Assembly (NCBI GenBank): GCA_966250375.1 | Contig: CBINHE010000068.1 | Coordinates: forward strand, 1 to 21,784 | Length of the DNA stretch: 21,784 nt | Direction of reading: 5' to 3' | Source of the DNA: CAMLDH01 sp966250375 | GTDB lineage: Bacteria; Pseudomonadota; Gammaproteobacteria; Burkholderiales; Burkholderiaceae_D | Part shown: positions 1-7,656 of the stretch, piece after piece | Position numbering within the stretch: the stretch's first letter is position 1 | Layout of the letters: every line of letters begins with the position of its first letter | Notes under the pieces: model-generated | Seen by the model: only the letters and a program-made list of their open reading frames with translations | Databases searched by the model: none | What the model was told of the DNA's origin: nothing | Made by a program: the position numbers and the translations under genes

Positions 1-250
1 CAGAGGCGCGTTGTCGCTCAATCGGATGGGCCAGTGATTCCTGGCAAAGAATATTGGGTCAGGTGTAGAGCATTTCGCTACGCGACCGGTATGGTGTTTT
101 TTTTAAAATATTTGCATTGGGAATGGAACTGTTCTTTTCATTGCGCTACTTATATTGATCGTAAGAAAAATATTAGAGACGCCACGGCAATTGGATCCAT
201 GCGCTGTCCCATCTATTACTTCAAACAATAGCCAATAAGGAATATTTCCC
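1..250 (+). other. AT-rich leader upstream of the AWR-like gene
   Basis: No credible gene is visible here. The 65-codon open frame at 34-231 has no ribosome-binding site and no recognisable composition. The stretch is AT-rich, with a T8 run near 106, and probably carries the promoter of the gene starting at 251. I looked for the TTCG-N16-TTCG hrpII box used by HrpB/HrpX-type regulators and did not find a match. An AAGGA element about nine bases before the GTG at 251 serves as ribosome-binding site. Confidence 0.4.
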
Positions 251-3200
251 GTGAGCATAAAATCCTTTTTTACTACTCGACTGCCTGCTTGGGGTGGGGG
301 TGTTTCATCTACGACCGTTTCACTCACACCATTTCATTCTCATACAAAAACGCCGGACGCCCAGAACAAGCGGATGTCGCCTAAGGATAATAAGGTTCGG
401 CCCACACTGAAGAACAACAATAAAGTGGCGCCCCCCCCGATACACCAAGGCAATGGCACCTCCATCCCCACAGCGCAGTGGAACATAGATAAAAAGTATA
501 GAAAGAATAATCTTGTAGAACAGCTGGATACCACCCTTCATGACGATGCCGCCAATAATTATCGGAAACTTTTGAATAATCGAGATTATTTTGATTTTGA
601 ATCATCCGGCCCTCCGATGAGAAGGCTCCACTTGACTCATGAGTTGGGTGAGGCGCTGGCTGAGGTAAAAGACCATCTCGGCGATAACACGGCATTGCCT
701 AAAGAGATGAAAGGCGCCGAAATGATGGTGCTTACCCAAGCGGTGGCGCTCGCTTGCAAGGGTGGCGATTTGTCGTTGGCTGCGCGCGGCCTGAAATGCT
801 TGCGTGAGGTAGATCTGCGTAAAAACATTCTTGTCCCGGAGGCGGCGCTTCCTGAAGGCTTTACCAACCGGGAACTTGACTGTGCCTGGCGCATTGCCCA
901 GGCTTTGGAGAAAACACCTATCGGATTCGCTGCTCTCAAAAGGATTGCACAACCCATGTATGGGAATCGCAATGTGCATGCGAGCGTTCAAGGCCATGAC
1001 GACACCATGCTGCATGTTTATTTGAGAGCCAGTCACGAAAAACACCGCTTGGCCAAGAACATTCCCTCTCATCCGGGAGGGATTTTCGGCAAGGTTCAGG
1101 ACCCGCCTACAAGTCTTGTGGACAAGAGTCTGCTAGCAGTACAAAACCACCTCGCACAATCGTATCGTCATGTGCTAAACAATCCCGATGGCGCCTTTAC
1201 CGCAACCAGGGATGCCAACGAATGGACCATCGGCGCCATACGCAATGGCTTCTATTCCGATGACCTTAAGGATGCCCATGGGAAGCCTACTCTCTTTGCC
1301 AAGGCGGAAGGCCGCATTAATAAGTTGAGCAAGTGGATATCACGCGCCAATGGCACCAACAATCGCGATATCGACGGTTCCAATCATGAAGCGATTGGCA
1401 AAAAAACCTCTACTCCGAGGAAGCTTTCCCGGCGCATGAGAAACATGCTGCTTCCCAAAATGAAAAAAACGCCGTTCAATGCTTTCAATAGGCAGCCTCC
1501 CGAGCAATTGCTGCCTTATGTTGGCGCCACCACACCGGGTAGCGGGTTTAAAAATTCCGAGGAGGGAAATATAGCCGAAGCGCGCGCCATCAAAACCATG
1601 ATTGACAACCTGGTGAAGGGGCTGAAAGCAAACGGGATCGACTTGCCTGAGCAGAGCCCGGCCACTCCGCCAGAGGAGACGGTGAAGTGCCCGGCCAATC
1701 CCTCAGCGGCGAGGCTGACGGACATGGTGCGTCTGACCATCCTGAAGCAAGTCATAGGGGATACCAAAATTATGCCGGATTACGTCAATATCGGGTTGAC
1801 TGACAAGGCGCGAACAGAGGTGAAAGAGAAAATTTATGCGGTGCTGGACGGACACAAGGCTGGACAGAATGAGGACACGATAAAGCTTATCAATGACTTG
1901 ATCGATAAACAGCATACGAACCTCACGCCGGAAACGCTCATCGACTGGGCACGCGAGATGGGCTGCCCCCCCAATTCCATTCCTGACCGATTAGCGCAAC
2001 TCGCTCCAGACCAGCCCGACTGGCACGCCTTCACGGTGGCGGCAAAACGTGTGACACAGCCGGTGCAAGCAACGCCTACGCCCAATCTGAAAACCATTAC
2101 CAAGGCGGAAACGGCGGAAATGCTTGGGAATAGCACGAAAAACCATGAACTAGGCTCGAGAATCGTCCTGTATAGCGGTGGCGTATTTGGTTTTAGCACC
2201 AAGGGACTCACAGCGATGATTAGCAATATATTTTCATTTGGCGCGCTGCAGGTGGGCGCCGATATTCGTGGCGAGCGGGCTCGGTATGCGAGCATGGAGA
2301 TTGGAACCGGTGCGCAGGGAAATGAATTGTTCTTGGGTACCCAGAAGATTGTGAGAGGACAAGTCGGTGGCAGCGTCGGTAGCGGCGCGGTTGCGCCTGT
2401 AGAGCCGGAGAGCAGTATGCATTTGATGGGCGGAGGCGTCAATGCAGCCATAGGAGGAGAAGGGTTAGACCACAGGGGCGTAATGATTCGGTTCGATCGG
2501 TTGAAGGGGGGCGTACCGGGAGACAAGGGGAATAATGAAAAATTGGCGCGCGTGATAGAAAAACTGATTGCGCCGAATGCGCCTCCGAAAGGAGATCCCT
2601 ACGCCAATGCACAAGGAGAGGACGCCACTTCGAAGTTGAAAAATCTGTGGCAAGAATGGCCCGAGGTATCGGTGGGCATGGTTGGCATAAACGACAGAGT
2701 GGGGCAGGCGCGCGCGTCGGCGTCCTTCGGATTCGGGGGGCGCTTCGGTGATGCCCTCCGACTTGGCTTTAATCGTGCCGGTATTGGCGTAGAAGGTAAA
2801 TTCAAAGGTAAAAATACCTGGAGGGAAACCGGCGGCTCCCTTCATGTTGACAAGAACACCAGTTACTGGAGTGCCAAAGTCAACGTATCCGGGTCGTTAG
2901 CCTCTGTTAACGCCATGGTGCCGGTTGAAGGAGAAGAAGACGTTGATGTGGACCTTAGCCCAGGAGAATTTTTTGGAGGCGGCGTGGATATCTGGAAGAA
3001 CGGCTACTCGGTAAAGGATATCCTGATCGAATACGAGGGAGAGCTTAAGAGAAGCTCCACGAGAGTCAAGAGTTATCTGAATGCGCAGACATTTGTCGAC
3101 AAGGTCGCTCGCAATCTCGATAAATGGGCGGAAGTGAAAACGAAAAGGTTTTACCCGAAGGAATATGGGGCTCAAGTCCCCGCCAATGAAACGCCTGCGC

Positions 3201-3586
3201 AGGAAGCGGAAAGGATACAGAAGCGCAATGCCGCCATTGCAGCGGAACACAAGAGATTAAGCCAATATCTTCAGCGGTCGCTGGATTCCGCAGCGCCGAC
3301 GCAATCTTTTTGGGAATTTCTGGAGGTAACAGAAGATGCGGCGGCAGCGGCCAATGCGGCCAAATCCATTAGTGCGATGGCGGAGGAGTGCGGCGACACG
3401 AAGGGGGCACGGGATTGCGCCAAGTATCGTGAAAAGCTGTTGAAGAGCGAGACGGCGTGGGAGCCGGCATTCTTGGTAGACAATGAAAATACGTCTCAAC
3501 AGCGGACCTTGTCGGTCTCGCCTTTTTTAATTAAATCCGCGCAAATCGACGGCATTATCGCTTCCAACATAAAAACATTCACTTAA
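251..3586 (+). CDS. Candidate T3SS effector, AWR (RipA)-like
   Basis: This encodes 1111 residues from a GTG start preceded by AAGGA. There is no Sec signal peptide. Residues 1-75 are rich in Ser, Thr, Pro, Asn and Lys and look disordered, as in T3SS secretion signals. A helical part follows and contains an Ala-Trp-Arg triad (residues 212-214), the hallmark after which the Ralstonia AWR/RipA effectors (about 1000-1200 aa) are named. From about residue 634 to 920 the protein becomes glycine-rich with alternating hydrophobic residues, suggesting a beta-rich or barrel-like domain. The C-terminus is charged and helical. The AWR assignment rests on the triad, the length, the general layout and my memory of the family, not on an alignment. 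In AWR effectors the host target is inside eukaryotic cells; the role here is inferred. The gene lies upstream of IS debris and T3SS genes. A run of eight C at 431-438 lies in the disordered N-terminal coding region. Confidence 0.6.
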   Translation: MSIKSFFTTRLPAWGGGVSSTTVSLTPFHSHTKTPDAQNKRMSPKDNKVRPTLKNNNKVAPPPIHQGNGTSIPTAQWNIDKKYRKNNLVEQLDTTLHDDAANNYRKLLNNRDYFDFESSGPPMRRLHLTHELGEALAEVKDHLGDNTALPKEMKGAEMMVLTQAVALACKGGDLSLAARGLKCLREVDLRKNILVPEAALPEGFTNRELDCAWRIAQALEKTPIGFAALKRIAQPMYGNRNVHASVQGHDDTMLHVYLRASHEKHRLAKNIPSHPGGIFGKVQDPPTSLVDKSLLAVQNHLAQSYRHVLNNPDGAFTATRDANEWTIGAIRNGFYSDDLKDAHGKPTLFAKAEGRINKLSKWISRANGTNNRDIDGSNHEAIGKKTSTPRKLSRRMRNMLLPKMKKTPFNAFNRQPPEQLLPYVGATTPGSGFKNSEEGNIAEARAIKTMIDNLVKGLKANGIDLPEQSPATPPEETVKCPANPSAARLTDMVRLTILKQVIGDTKIMPDYVNIGLTDKARTEVKEKIYAVLDGHKAGQNEDTIKLINDLIDKQHTNLTPETLIDWAREMGCPPNSIPDRLAQLAPDQPDWHAFTVAAKRVTQPVQATPTPNLKTITKAETAEMLGNSTKNHELGSRIVLYSGGVFGFSTKGLTAMISNIFSFGALQVGADIRGERARYASMEIGTGAQGNELFLGTQKIVRGQVGGSVGSGAVAPVEPESSMHLMGGGVNAAIGGEGLDHRGVMIRFDRLKGGVPGDKGNNEKLARVIEKLIAPNAPPKGDPYANAQGEDATSKLKNLWQEWPEVSVGMVGINDRVGQARASASFGFGGRFGDALRLGFNRAGIGVEGKFKGKNTWRETGGSLHVDKNTSYWSAKVNVSGSLASVNAMVPVEGEEDVDVDLSPGEFFGGGVDIWKNGYSVKDILIEYEGELKRSSTRVKSYLNAQTFVDKVARNLDKWAEVKTKRFYPKEYGAQVPANETPAQEAERIQKRNAAIAAEHKRLSQYLQRSLDSAAPTQSFWEFLEVTEDAAAAANAAKSISAMAEECGDTKGARDCAKYREKLLKSETAWEPAFLVDNENTSQQRTLSVSPFLIKSAQIDGIIASNIKTFT

Positions 3587-3690
3587 TTTCGATCATAAGA
3601 TGTAAACCAGCGGCTTTAGCCGGCGGTTATTTAATATGTGGTGGCAATCGAAAACAAAGGCGTAGTTCGTCGCACTGGTTTTCGGGAGCC
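3587..3690. other. Intergenic spacer with weak hairpin
   Basis: This short gap lies between the effector-like gene and the IS5-type remnant. An imperfect stem (ACCAGCGGC pairing with GCCGGCGGT, loop TTTA) at about 3606-3627 could end the upstream transcript. It has two mismatches and no clear T-tract, so its status as a terminator is doubtful. Confidence 0.25.
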
Positions 3691-4089
3691 TAGGGTCTGT
3701 TAACAATTACCAAAATGTGTTTACATACGGTATTTAAATAAACCCATACTGAAGATGCAAGAAATTAGAAAGCTGTTGCGAGACGACCAATGGGAAAAGC
3801 TGGAACCGCTATTGCCCGGCAAGGTGGGGGATCGCGGCGCGACGGCCCAGGACAATCGCCTGTTTGTTGAGGCAGTGTTGTGGATTGTGCGTACTGGCTC
3901 ACCGTGGCGGGACTTGCCTTATGATCGGCATCTGTATAAAGACCGCAATTTGGTCGAACGTTTTTTTTAACCGGATCAAGCAATTTCGGCGGATCGCAAC
4001 ACGTTATGAAAAACTGGCGCGCAACTACCTGTCATTTCTTAACCTCGTCTGCGCTTACATCTGGATCGCTTAATTGTTAACAGGCCCTA
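3691..4089 (+). mobile_element. Internally deleted IS5/IS427-type element (MITE-like)
   Basis: Terminal inverted repeats are directly visible: TAGGGTCTGTTAACAATTA at 3691-3709 and its complement at 4071-4089, 18 of 19 matching. A TA dinucleotide sits at both outer edges, as expected for IS427-group target duplications. The element is only about 0.4 kb, against roughly 0.85-0.9 kb for intact members, because the middle of the transposase is missing. With both ends kept, it could in principle be moved in trans by a related full-length element elsewhere in the genome. Confidence 0.8.
3755..4073 (+). pseudogene. IS5-family transposase, middle deleted and frameshifted
   Basis: The N-terminal part contains the usual IS5-group start (DDQWEKLEPLLPG, then LFVEAVLWIVRTGSPWRDLP). 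It is fused in frame to the extreme C-terminal part (YDRHLYKDRNLVERFF). The catalytic core between them is gone. After RFF the frame stops within a run of eight T (3961-3968). Removing one T restores the normal family C-terminus NRIKQFRRIATRYEKLARNY, which continues in the next frame to a stop at 4071-4073. No active transposase can be made, since the DDE core is absent. Confidence 0.8.
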
Positions 4090-4340
4090 ACGGACATGGC
4101 GACTGGCGCCACCCCTGAGAATGAAAGAAACTACGGGGAGGAAGGAGACGGGAGGAGGTCGCGCATTACTTTGGCGGTCGCACCCCGACTCTAACGTGAC
4201 CGGCCGAACTGACTCGCACCCCGGATTGCTTCCCTAGAGAGCGCACGTTAAACAGGCCGTTGGCGACTTGTCGCCTTCAGGCATTTTCAGTTCAGCACCT
4301 GTCCCCTTCCATTGCTTATTTTATCGGGAAGGGAGGGAAG
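4090..4340 (+). other. Non-coding 5' part of IS110-type element (possible bridge RNA region)
   Basis: About 250 bases without a gene separate the IS5-type right end from the IS110 transposase. IS110-family elements carry a structured non-coding segment beside the transposase that makes the bridge RNA guiding recombination (upstream of the gene in the IS110 group). Local palindromes are visible here, including TGGCGCCA near 4104 and the stem GGCGAC-TT-GTCGCC at 4262-4275. I cannot fold the RNA or locate the exact IS end, so this call is an inference from family knowledge. Confidence 0.35.
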
Positions 4341-5561
4341 ATGGAATTGACAGCGTTACACAAGCGCGTTATCGGACTCGATGTCCATCAAGCGCAAATC
4401 ACGGCCTGTGCGCTGATCGAGGAAGTGGATGGGTCCATGCGCATCGAGCAACGGCAATTTGGCGCCTTCAAGCGGGATCGGCGCGCCTTGGCCGAATGGG
4501 CTGCCGCGCTGCAGCCCGATGCCGTCGTCATGGAAAGCACCGGCATTTACTGGAAGAGTCCGTATGCCGCGCTGGAGGCGGCAGGCATTCGCGCCCAGGT
4601 CGTCAATGCCCGGCACGTCAAGAATGTGCCGGGACGCAAGACCGATGTCGGCGATGCGCAATGGCTGGCCACGCTGGCACGGGCCGGTCTGCTGCGCGGA
4701 TCGTTCATCCCGTCGGCGAAGTTGCGTGAACTGCGCCTGATTGCGCGGCAACGGCAGAAGCTGGTCGGGCAATTGGCATCCGAGAAGAACCGCCTGCACA
4801 AGATTCTCACCGATGGCGGCATTCGGCTCGGGGTCGTCGTCAGCGACATTCATGGCCAATCAGCGCGCGCCATGGTCAAGGCGCTCATCGAGGGGCAGCC
4901 ACCCCATGAGGTGCTGCAGTTTGCCAGCCGACGACTCAAAGCCAGTCGCGAAGAACTGTTGGATGCCTTGCAAGGCGAACTGACGCCGAGCCACCGCTTC
5001 GTCCTAGACGAGTTGATGCGGCACATTGAGGAAATGGACGCGCGCATCGCCCGCTTCGATGCGCGGCTGCTGGAAGGGTTGGCCGACGAACAAAAGGTGC
5101 TCGCTTTGCTGCAGACATTGCCCGGTGTCGATCTGATCGGCGCGGCAATGTTGCTGGTGGAAATCGGCACCGATATGGAGGCCTTCGGCAGCGCCGATCG
5201 GCTCGCTTCCTGGGTCGGCGTTTGCCCGGGCAATAACGAGTCGGCGGGAAAGCGCAAATCCGGCCGCGCCCGCAAAGGCAACCCCTATGTCCGCCGCCTT
5301 CTGTGCGAGTTCGCTCATGCCGCCAGCAAAACCCGGTCGGTCTTCAAGTCGAAGTTCCAGTCGCTCATCGTGCGACGCGGTCACAAACGGTCCATCATTG
5401 CAGTCGCGCATAAGCTCTTGCGCACCATGTTCTTCATGATCAAGCGAGGCGAATATTACCGGGATTGCGCCACTGACTATGAAGCACTTTCCGTTCAACG
5501 CAACGCCCCTCGCTGGATCAAGGCGTTAAAGCAGTTCGGATTTATCCCCGCAGGCGCCTGA
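4341..5561 (+). CDS. IS110-family transposase (DEDD, serine C-terminal domain)
   Basis: The product is 406 residues from ATG 4341, directly preceded by GGGAGGG. The open frame extends upstream to 4260, but that part has no ribosome-binding site. The RuvC-like DEDD site is visible: D14 in GLDVH, E65 in VVMESTG, and D102/D105 in GRKTDVGDAQWL. The C-terminal transposase-20 region has LPGVDLIGAAMLL and GVCPGNNESAGKRKSG, with the serine expected in this family, then GNPYVRRLL. Length and motifs are complete, so the gene looks functional. It is noticeably more GC-rich than the flanking DNA, consistent with a recent arrival. Members move by site-specific recombination without terminal inverted repeats or long target duplications, so the ends are not obvious here. 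Confidence 0.92.
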   Translation: MELTALHKRVIGLDVHQAQITACALIEEVDGSMRIEQRQFGAFKRDRRALAEWAAALQPDAVVMESTGIYWKSPYAALEAAGIRAQVVNARHVKNVPGRKTDVGDAQWLATLARAGLLRGSFIPSAKLRELRLIARQRQKLVGQLASEKNRLHKILTDGGIRLGVVVSDIHGQSARAMVKALIEGQPPHEVLQFASRRLKASREELLDALQGELTPSHRFVLDELMRHIEEMDARIARFDARLLEGLADEQKVLALLQTLPGVDLIGAAMLLVEIGTDMEAFGSADRLASWVGVCPGNNESAGKRKSGRARKGNPYVRRLLCEFAHAASKTRSVFKSKFQSLIVRRGHKRSIIAVAHKLLRTMFFMIKRGEYYRDCATDYEALSVQRNAPRWIKALKQFGFIPAGA

Positions 5562-5647
5562 TTCACCTGCCTCCGACTTCGAGACCTTCAGTGGTCAGGC
5601 CTGTGCTCGCCCTTGAAGTGGTTTCTTTCACGTTATATCAATCCTCC

Positions 5648-5734
5648 TAAAAAACTGTGAGTGTCTGCGGCTCTGGCGGCGCGAGCACCTTGCATCGCAT
5701 CCGGCCAAAATCGCATCCATCCCACAGTTTTTTA
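5648..5734. repeat. 12-bp perfect inverted repeat around a GC-rich loop
   Basis: TAAAAAACTGTG at 5648-5659 is perfectly complementary to CACAGTTTTTTA at 5723-5734. The arms enclose 63 GC-rich bases. It lies between the IS110 transposase and the convergent chaperone gene. Its T-rich outer arms could act as a terminator in either direction, or it could be a small repeat family member. The core (ACCTTGCATCGCATCC) resembles the core of the palindrome at 13633-13791 (GCCTTGCACTGCATCC). Confidence 0.6.
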
Positions 5735-5756
5735 TGCGTGGGTACTTATTGAGAAT

Positions 5757-6209
5757 TTAGAAGTTCATGGGTGAAGAAGTTTGCACCGGGATGGCCTTAA
5801 CGCCGATGTCTTTCTGCGCATGGTGCAAAAGATCGCGCAACGTGCGCGCCGTCGCAAAACAGTCATTGATTTTCTTGCAGAAGGAGGCGAGATTCAGCGT
5901 ATGTGCGTCGATACCCTTGCAATAAAGGAAGCTGTCGTTGTCGACGTCGTATGCAATTGCGCCGCCGTCGACGTTTTCCGGTTCTGCGTTCAGCAACAGC
6001 GCGGCCGCCAACTGATAGGCCTGCCCCTCAGACAACAATTTCGTCAACCGGATAGTGACGGCGAATATCTCGTTGTCGGAGTTTGTGCATGCGATTGCCA
6101 TCTCCTGTTTGTCGGCATTCGAATGCAGCCAATGATCCGGCTTGTCTGCGCATGGTGTCGCACCCAAATGGACGGGGTTGATGCGCAGCCGTCTCATATT
6201 TGTTTCCAC
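5757..6209 (-). CDS. CesT/SycE-like type III secretion chaperone
   Basis: The product has 150 residues with a GTG start; AGAGGAA lies six bases upstream of it, and an internal ATG four codons later has no better site. The fold pattern fits the class I T3SS chaperones: a helix followed by LAAALLLNAEP, a strand GGAIAYDVDNDSFLYCKGI, and a long C-terminal helix with FCKKINDCFATARTLRDLL. Such chaperones are small, bind the N-terminal part of one or a few effectors in the cytoplasm and deliver them to the secretion ATPase. No intact effector gene adjoins it; both sides are IS remnants, so its partner may be remote (for example the 1111-aa protein at 251) or lost. The assignment is from pattern, not alignment. 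Confidence 0.65.
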   Translation of the reverse strand: METNMRRLRINPVHLGATPCADKPDHWLHSNADKQEMAIACTNSDNEIFAVTIRLTKLLSEGQAYQLAAALLLNAEPENVDGGAIAYDVDNDSFLYCKGIDAHTLNLASFCKKINDCFATARTLRDLLHHAQKDIGVKAIPVQTSSPMNF

Positions 6210-6703
6210 GATAGATTCCTCTATTAAAAATTGAAGGCATTTGATCTGAGCGGCATGCTGCGCTGACCAGGTAAAACACCGTAGCTATTGTTTTTTTTGC
6301 GAAGTGCAGTTCAATTTCAGTGTGGCCTATACACGGACCAATCCCGTATTGGGCTCTGAAAATCCAGTTCAGGAGCTATGCTCAACTTTATTCCTCAACT
6401 CGCATAACAAAGTGAGTCGATAAAACGCTCCACCAAAGGGGATTTTTATCATGTCGGGTTCATTGAGCGAGATTGAAAAATATTCGAGAATGGATAAAGT
6501 CGAGTTATGAGAGATACATCAAAGTCCAGCCTGCACGTCGCATTAGTGGCACTGGATGCAAAGCGGTTCCATCCTCAAACGGTGAAGAGAGAAATTATTG
6601 CAAGTCCAAACTTTGCTTTCCTTGGTACGTTTAACGACATCGGCGTTGATTGAATGCGCGACGGCAGATGAACGAATGCCGCAAATCGTAAATGCGTGAC
6701 GCC
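6210..6703. other. Mostly non-coding stretch with one tiny ORF
   Basis: This AT-rich DNA holds the chaperone promoter region on the minus strand and nothing clearly coding on the plus strand. One mini-frame at 6451-6510 (19 codons, MSGSLSEIEKYSRMDKVEL) follows AAAGGGGA at a fairly long spacing. It could be a remnant of an effector or chaperone gene. I assign no function. Confidence 0.3.
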
Positions 6704-7110
6704 CGATGGTGTACTGATTGATGTTCGATGAGACCGGATTTATCAAGACAGCTAGCCATTCATTCGGTGGGCGTGCAGCGCCACTACAGCGGCACGGCCG
6801 GCCGCGCCGGATGGGGTGGGGATTTGCGACGAAGCCGCAATTGGCGCAGCGGATGATGAAATGCGCCGTGGCGGCACAGGCCCATTTGCATGGGTTGCCG
6901 AGGACGATGTGTATGGTGGCAATTGCAGCTGGCGCGTATGGCTGAAGCAGCAGGGTTTGCACTTCGTGCTTACCGTGCGCTGCAATCAGTATATGTGGCT
7001 GGATATGACTGACCAGATACCGTGCACAGCTGGCGGTGACGGGACATTGCAAGACTACTTAGATTACCTTGTTCGCAGGAGATGGCGCCCAAGGATCGCG
7101 CTTATGCAGG
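6704..7110 (+). pseudogene. IS701-like transposase relic
   Basis: Pieces of a DDE transposase of the IS701 type appear in order but in different frames: GVLID, then FDETGFIK, HSVGVQRHYSGTAGRAG, GFATKPQLAQRMM, PFAWVAEDDVYGG, NQYMWLDM and LFAGDGAQGSRL. At least three frameshifts separate them, and a large part between the AGRAG and FATKPQ blocks is deleted. It cannot be functional. No terminal repeats were found. Confidence 0.7.
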
Positions 7111-7317
7111 CGCCGTATCCCCCTCATCTGGTCCCCCGCTTCACGGTTAATCCCAATGGTTGCCTTGTGGCGGAAGCAAGCGCCTTACAAGGAAGCAGGC
7201 GATCAGCCAAAATTCATTGTGAAAATTGGAACTATGCGTATAACAGCGGCTACTTATAAACGTATGGCAAGGTCATTGCCGTACAGATGACCTCAACTAT
7301 ATGCCCAGGAGAGAAAT

Positions 7318-7425
7318 ATGGCCTCAATTCCACCATCAATGCCCCCTTTTATGCCATCTACACCAGGAGTACTACCACCACCACCACCACCAAAGGATGA
7401 CGAGGACGGAGGGGCAGTTGGTTGA
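7318..7425 (+). CDS. Small proline-rich ORF (35 aa), unknown function
   Basis: An AGGAGAG site five to six bases upstream makes the ATG at 7318 a plausible start. The 35-residue product begins MASIPPSMPPFMPSTPGV, contains six consecutive prolines coded by a CCA repeat (about 7375-7392), and ends in an acidic-glycine tail (KDDEDGGAVG). No signal peptide or membrane segment is present. It may be a small secreted or regulatory peptide, or the leftover start of a longer gene. Its good ribosome-binding site and position before a hairpin favour expression, but I do not recognise it. Confidence 0.35.
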   Translation: MASIPPSMPPFMPSTPGVLPPPPPPKDDEDGGAVG

Positions 7426-7494
7426 TGATGAGAAAGTCTGATGGCAAGAGGTATTAAGTAATCTCCATTCTTTTATCTCCAGCATCTAAAGCGA

Positions 7495-7525
7495 CCAAGC
7501 CCCGCGTATGTTCCTCGGGGCTTGG
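7495..7525. terminator. Perfect 10-bp hairpin, probable transcription terminator
   Basis: CCAAGCCCCG (7495-7504) pairs perfectly with CGGGGCTTGG (7516-7525) around an 11-base loop. It lies after the small ORF and downstream of the minus-strand PilT-like gene, so it could end transcripts from both sides. There is no T-run on either side, so it is not a textbook intrinsic terminator. Confidence 0.5.
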
Positions 7526-7656
7526 CACCGGCAGATAACTTCATCCTGAGCCTGAGTTCCGGCTAATGATGTTATTTCGTGACTCGCACGGAATGTCTTT
7601 CACCCGCACGACAACAACCCCAGCCTGACAGTCCGAAAAAATGACAGCGTGTTTTC

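Larger units (their letters stand above)
4090..5647 (+). mobile_element. IS110-family insertion sequence, approximate limits
   Basis: The intact transposase and its flanking non-coding DNA define the element. The left limit is bounded by the IS5-type right end at 4089, and the right limit by the inverted repeat starting at 5648. Both are working limits, since I could not identify family-specific ends or subterminal repeats by eye. Confidence 0.5.

Noticed and set aside
34..231. 65-codon ORF at the left edge
   Set aside because: It has no ribosome-binding site, unusual composition and overlaps the likely promoter of the next gene.
3660..3690. TTCG...TTCG pair resembling an hrpII box
   Set aside because: The spacing is 11 bases instead of 16, and it faces only an IS remnant.
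6543..7052. 169-codon minus-strand open frame
   Set aside because: It is antisense to the recognisable IS701-like motifs and has no ribosome-binding site or protein-like pattern.
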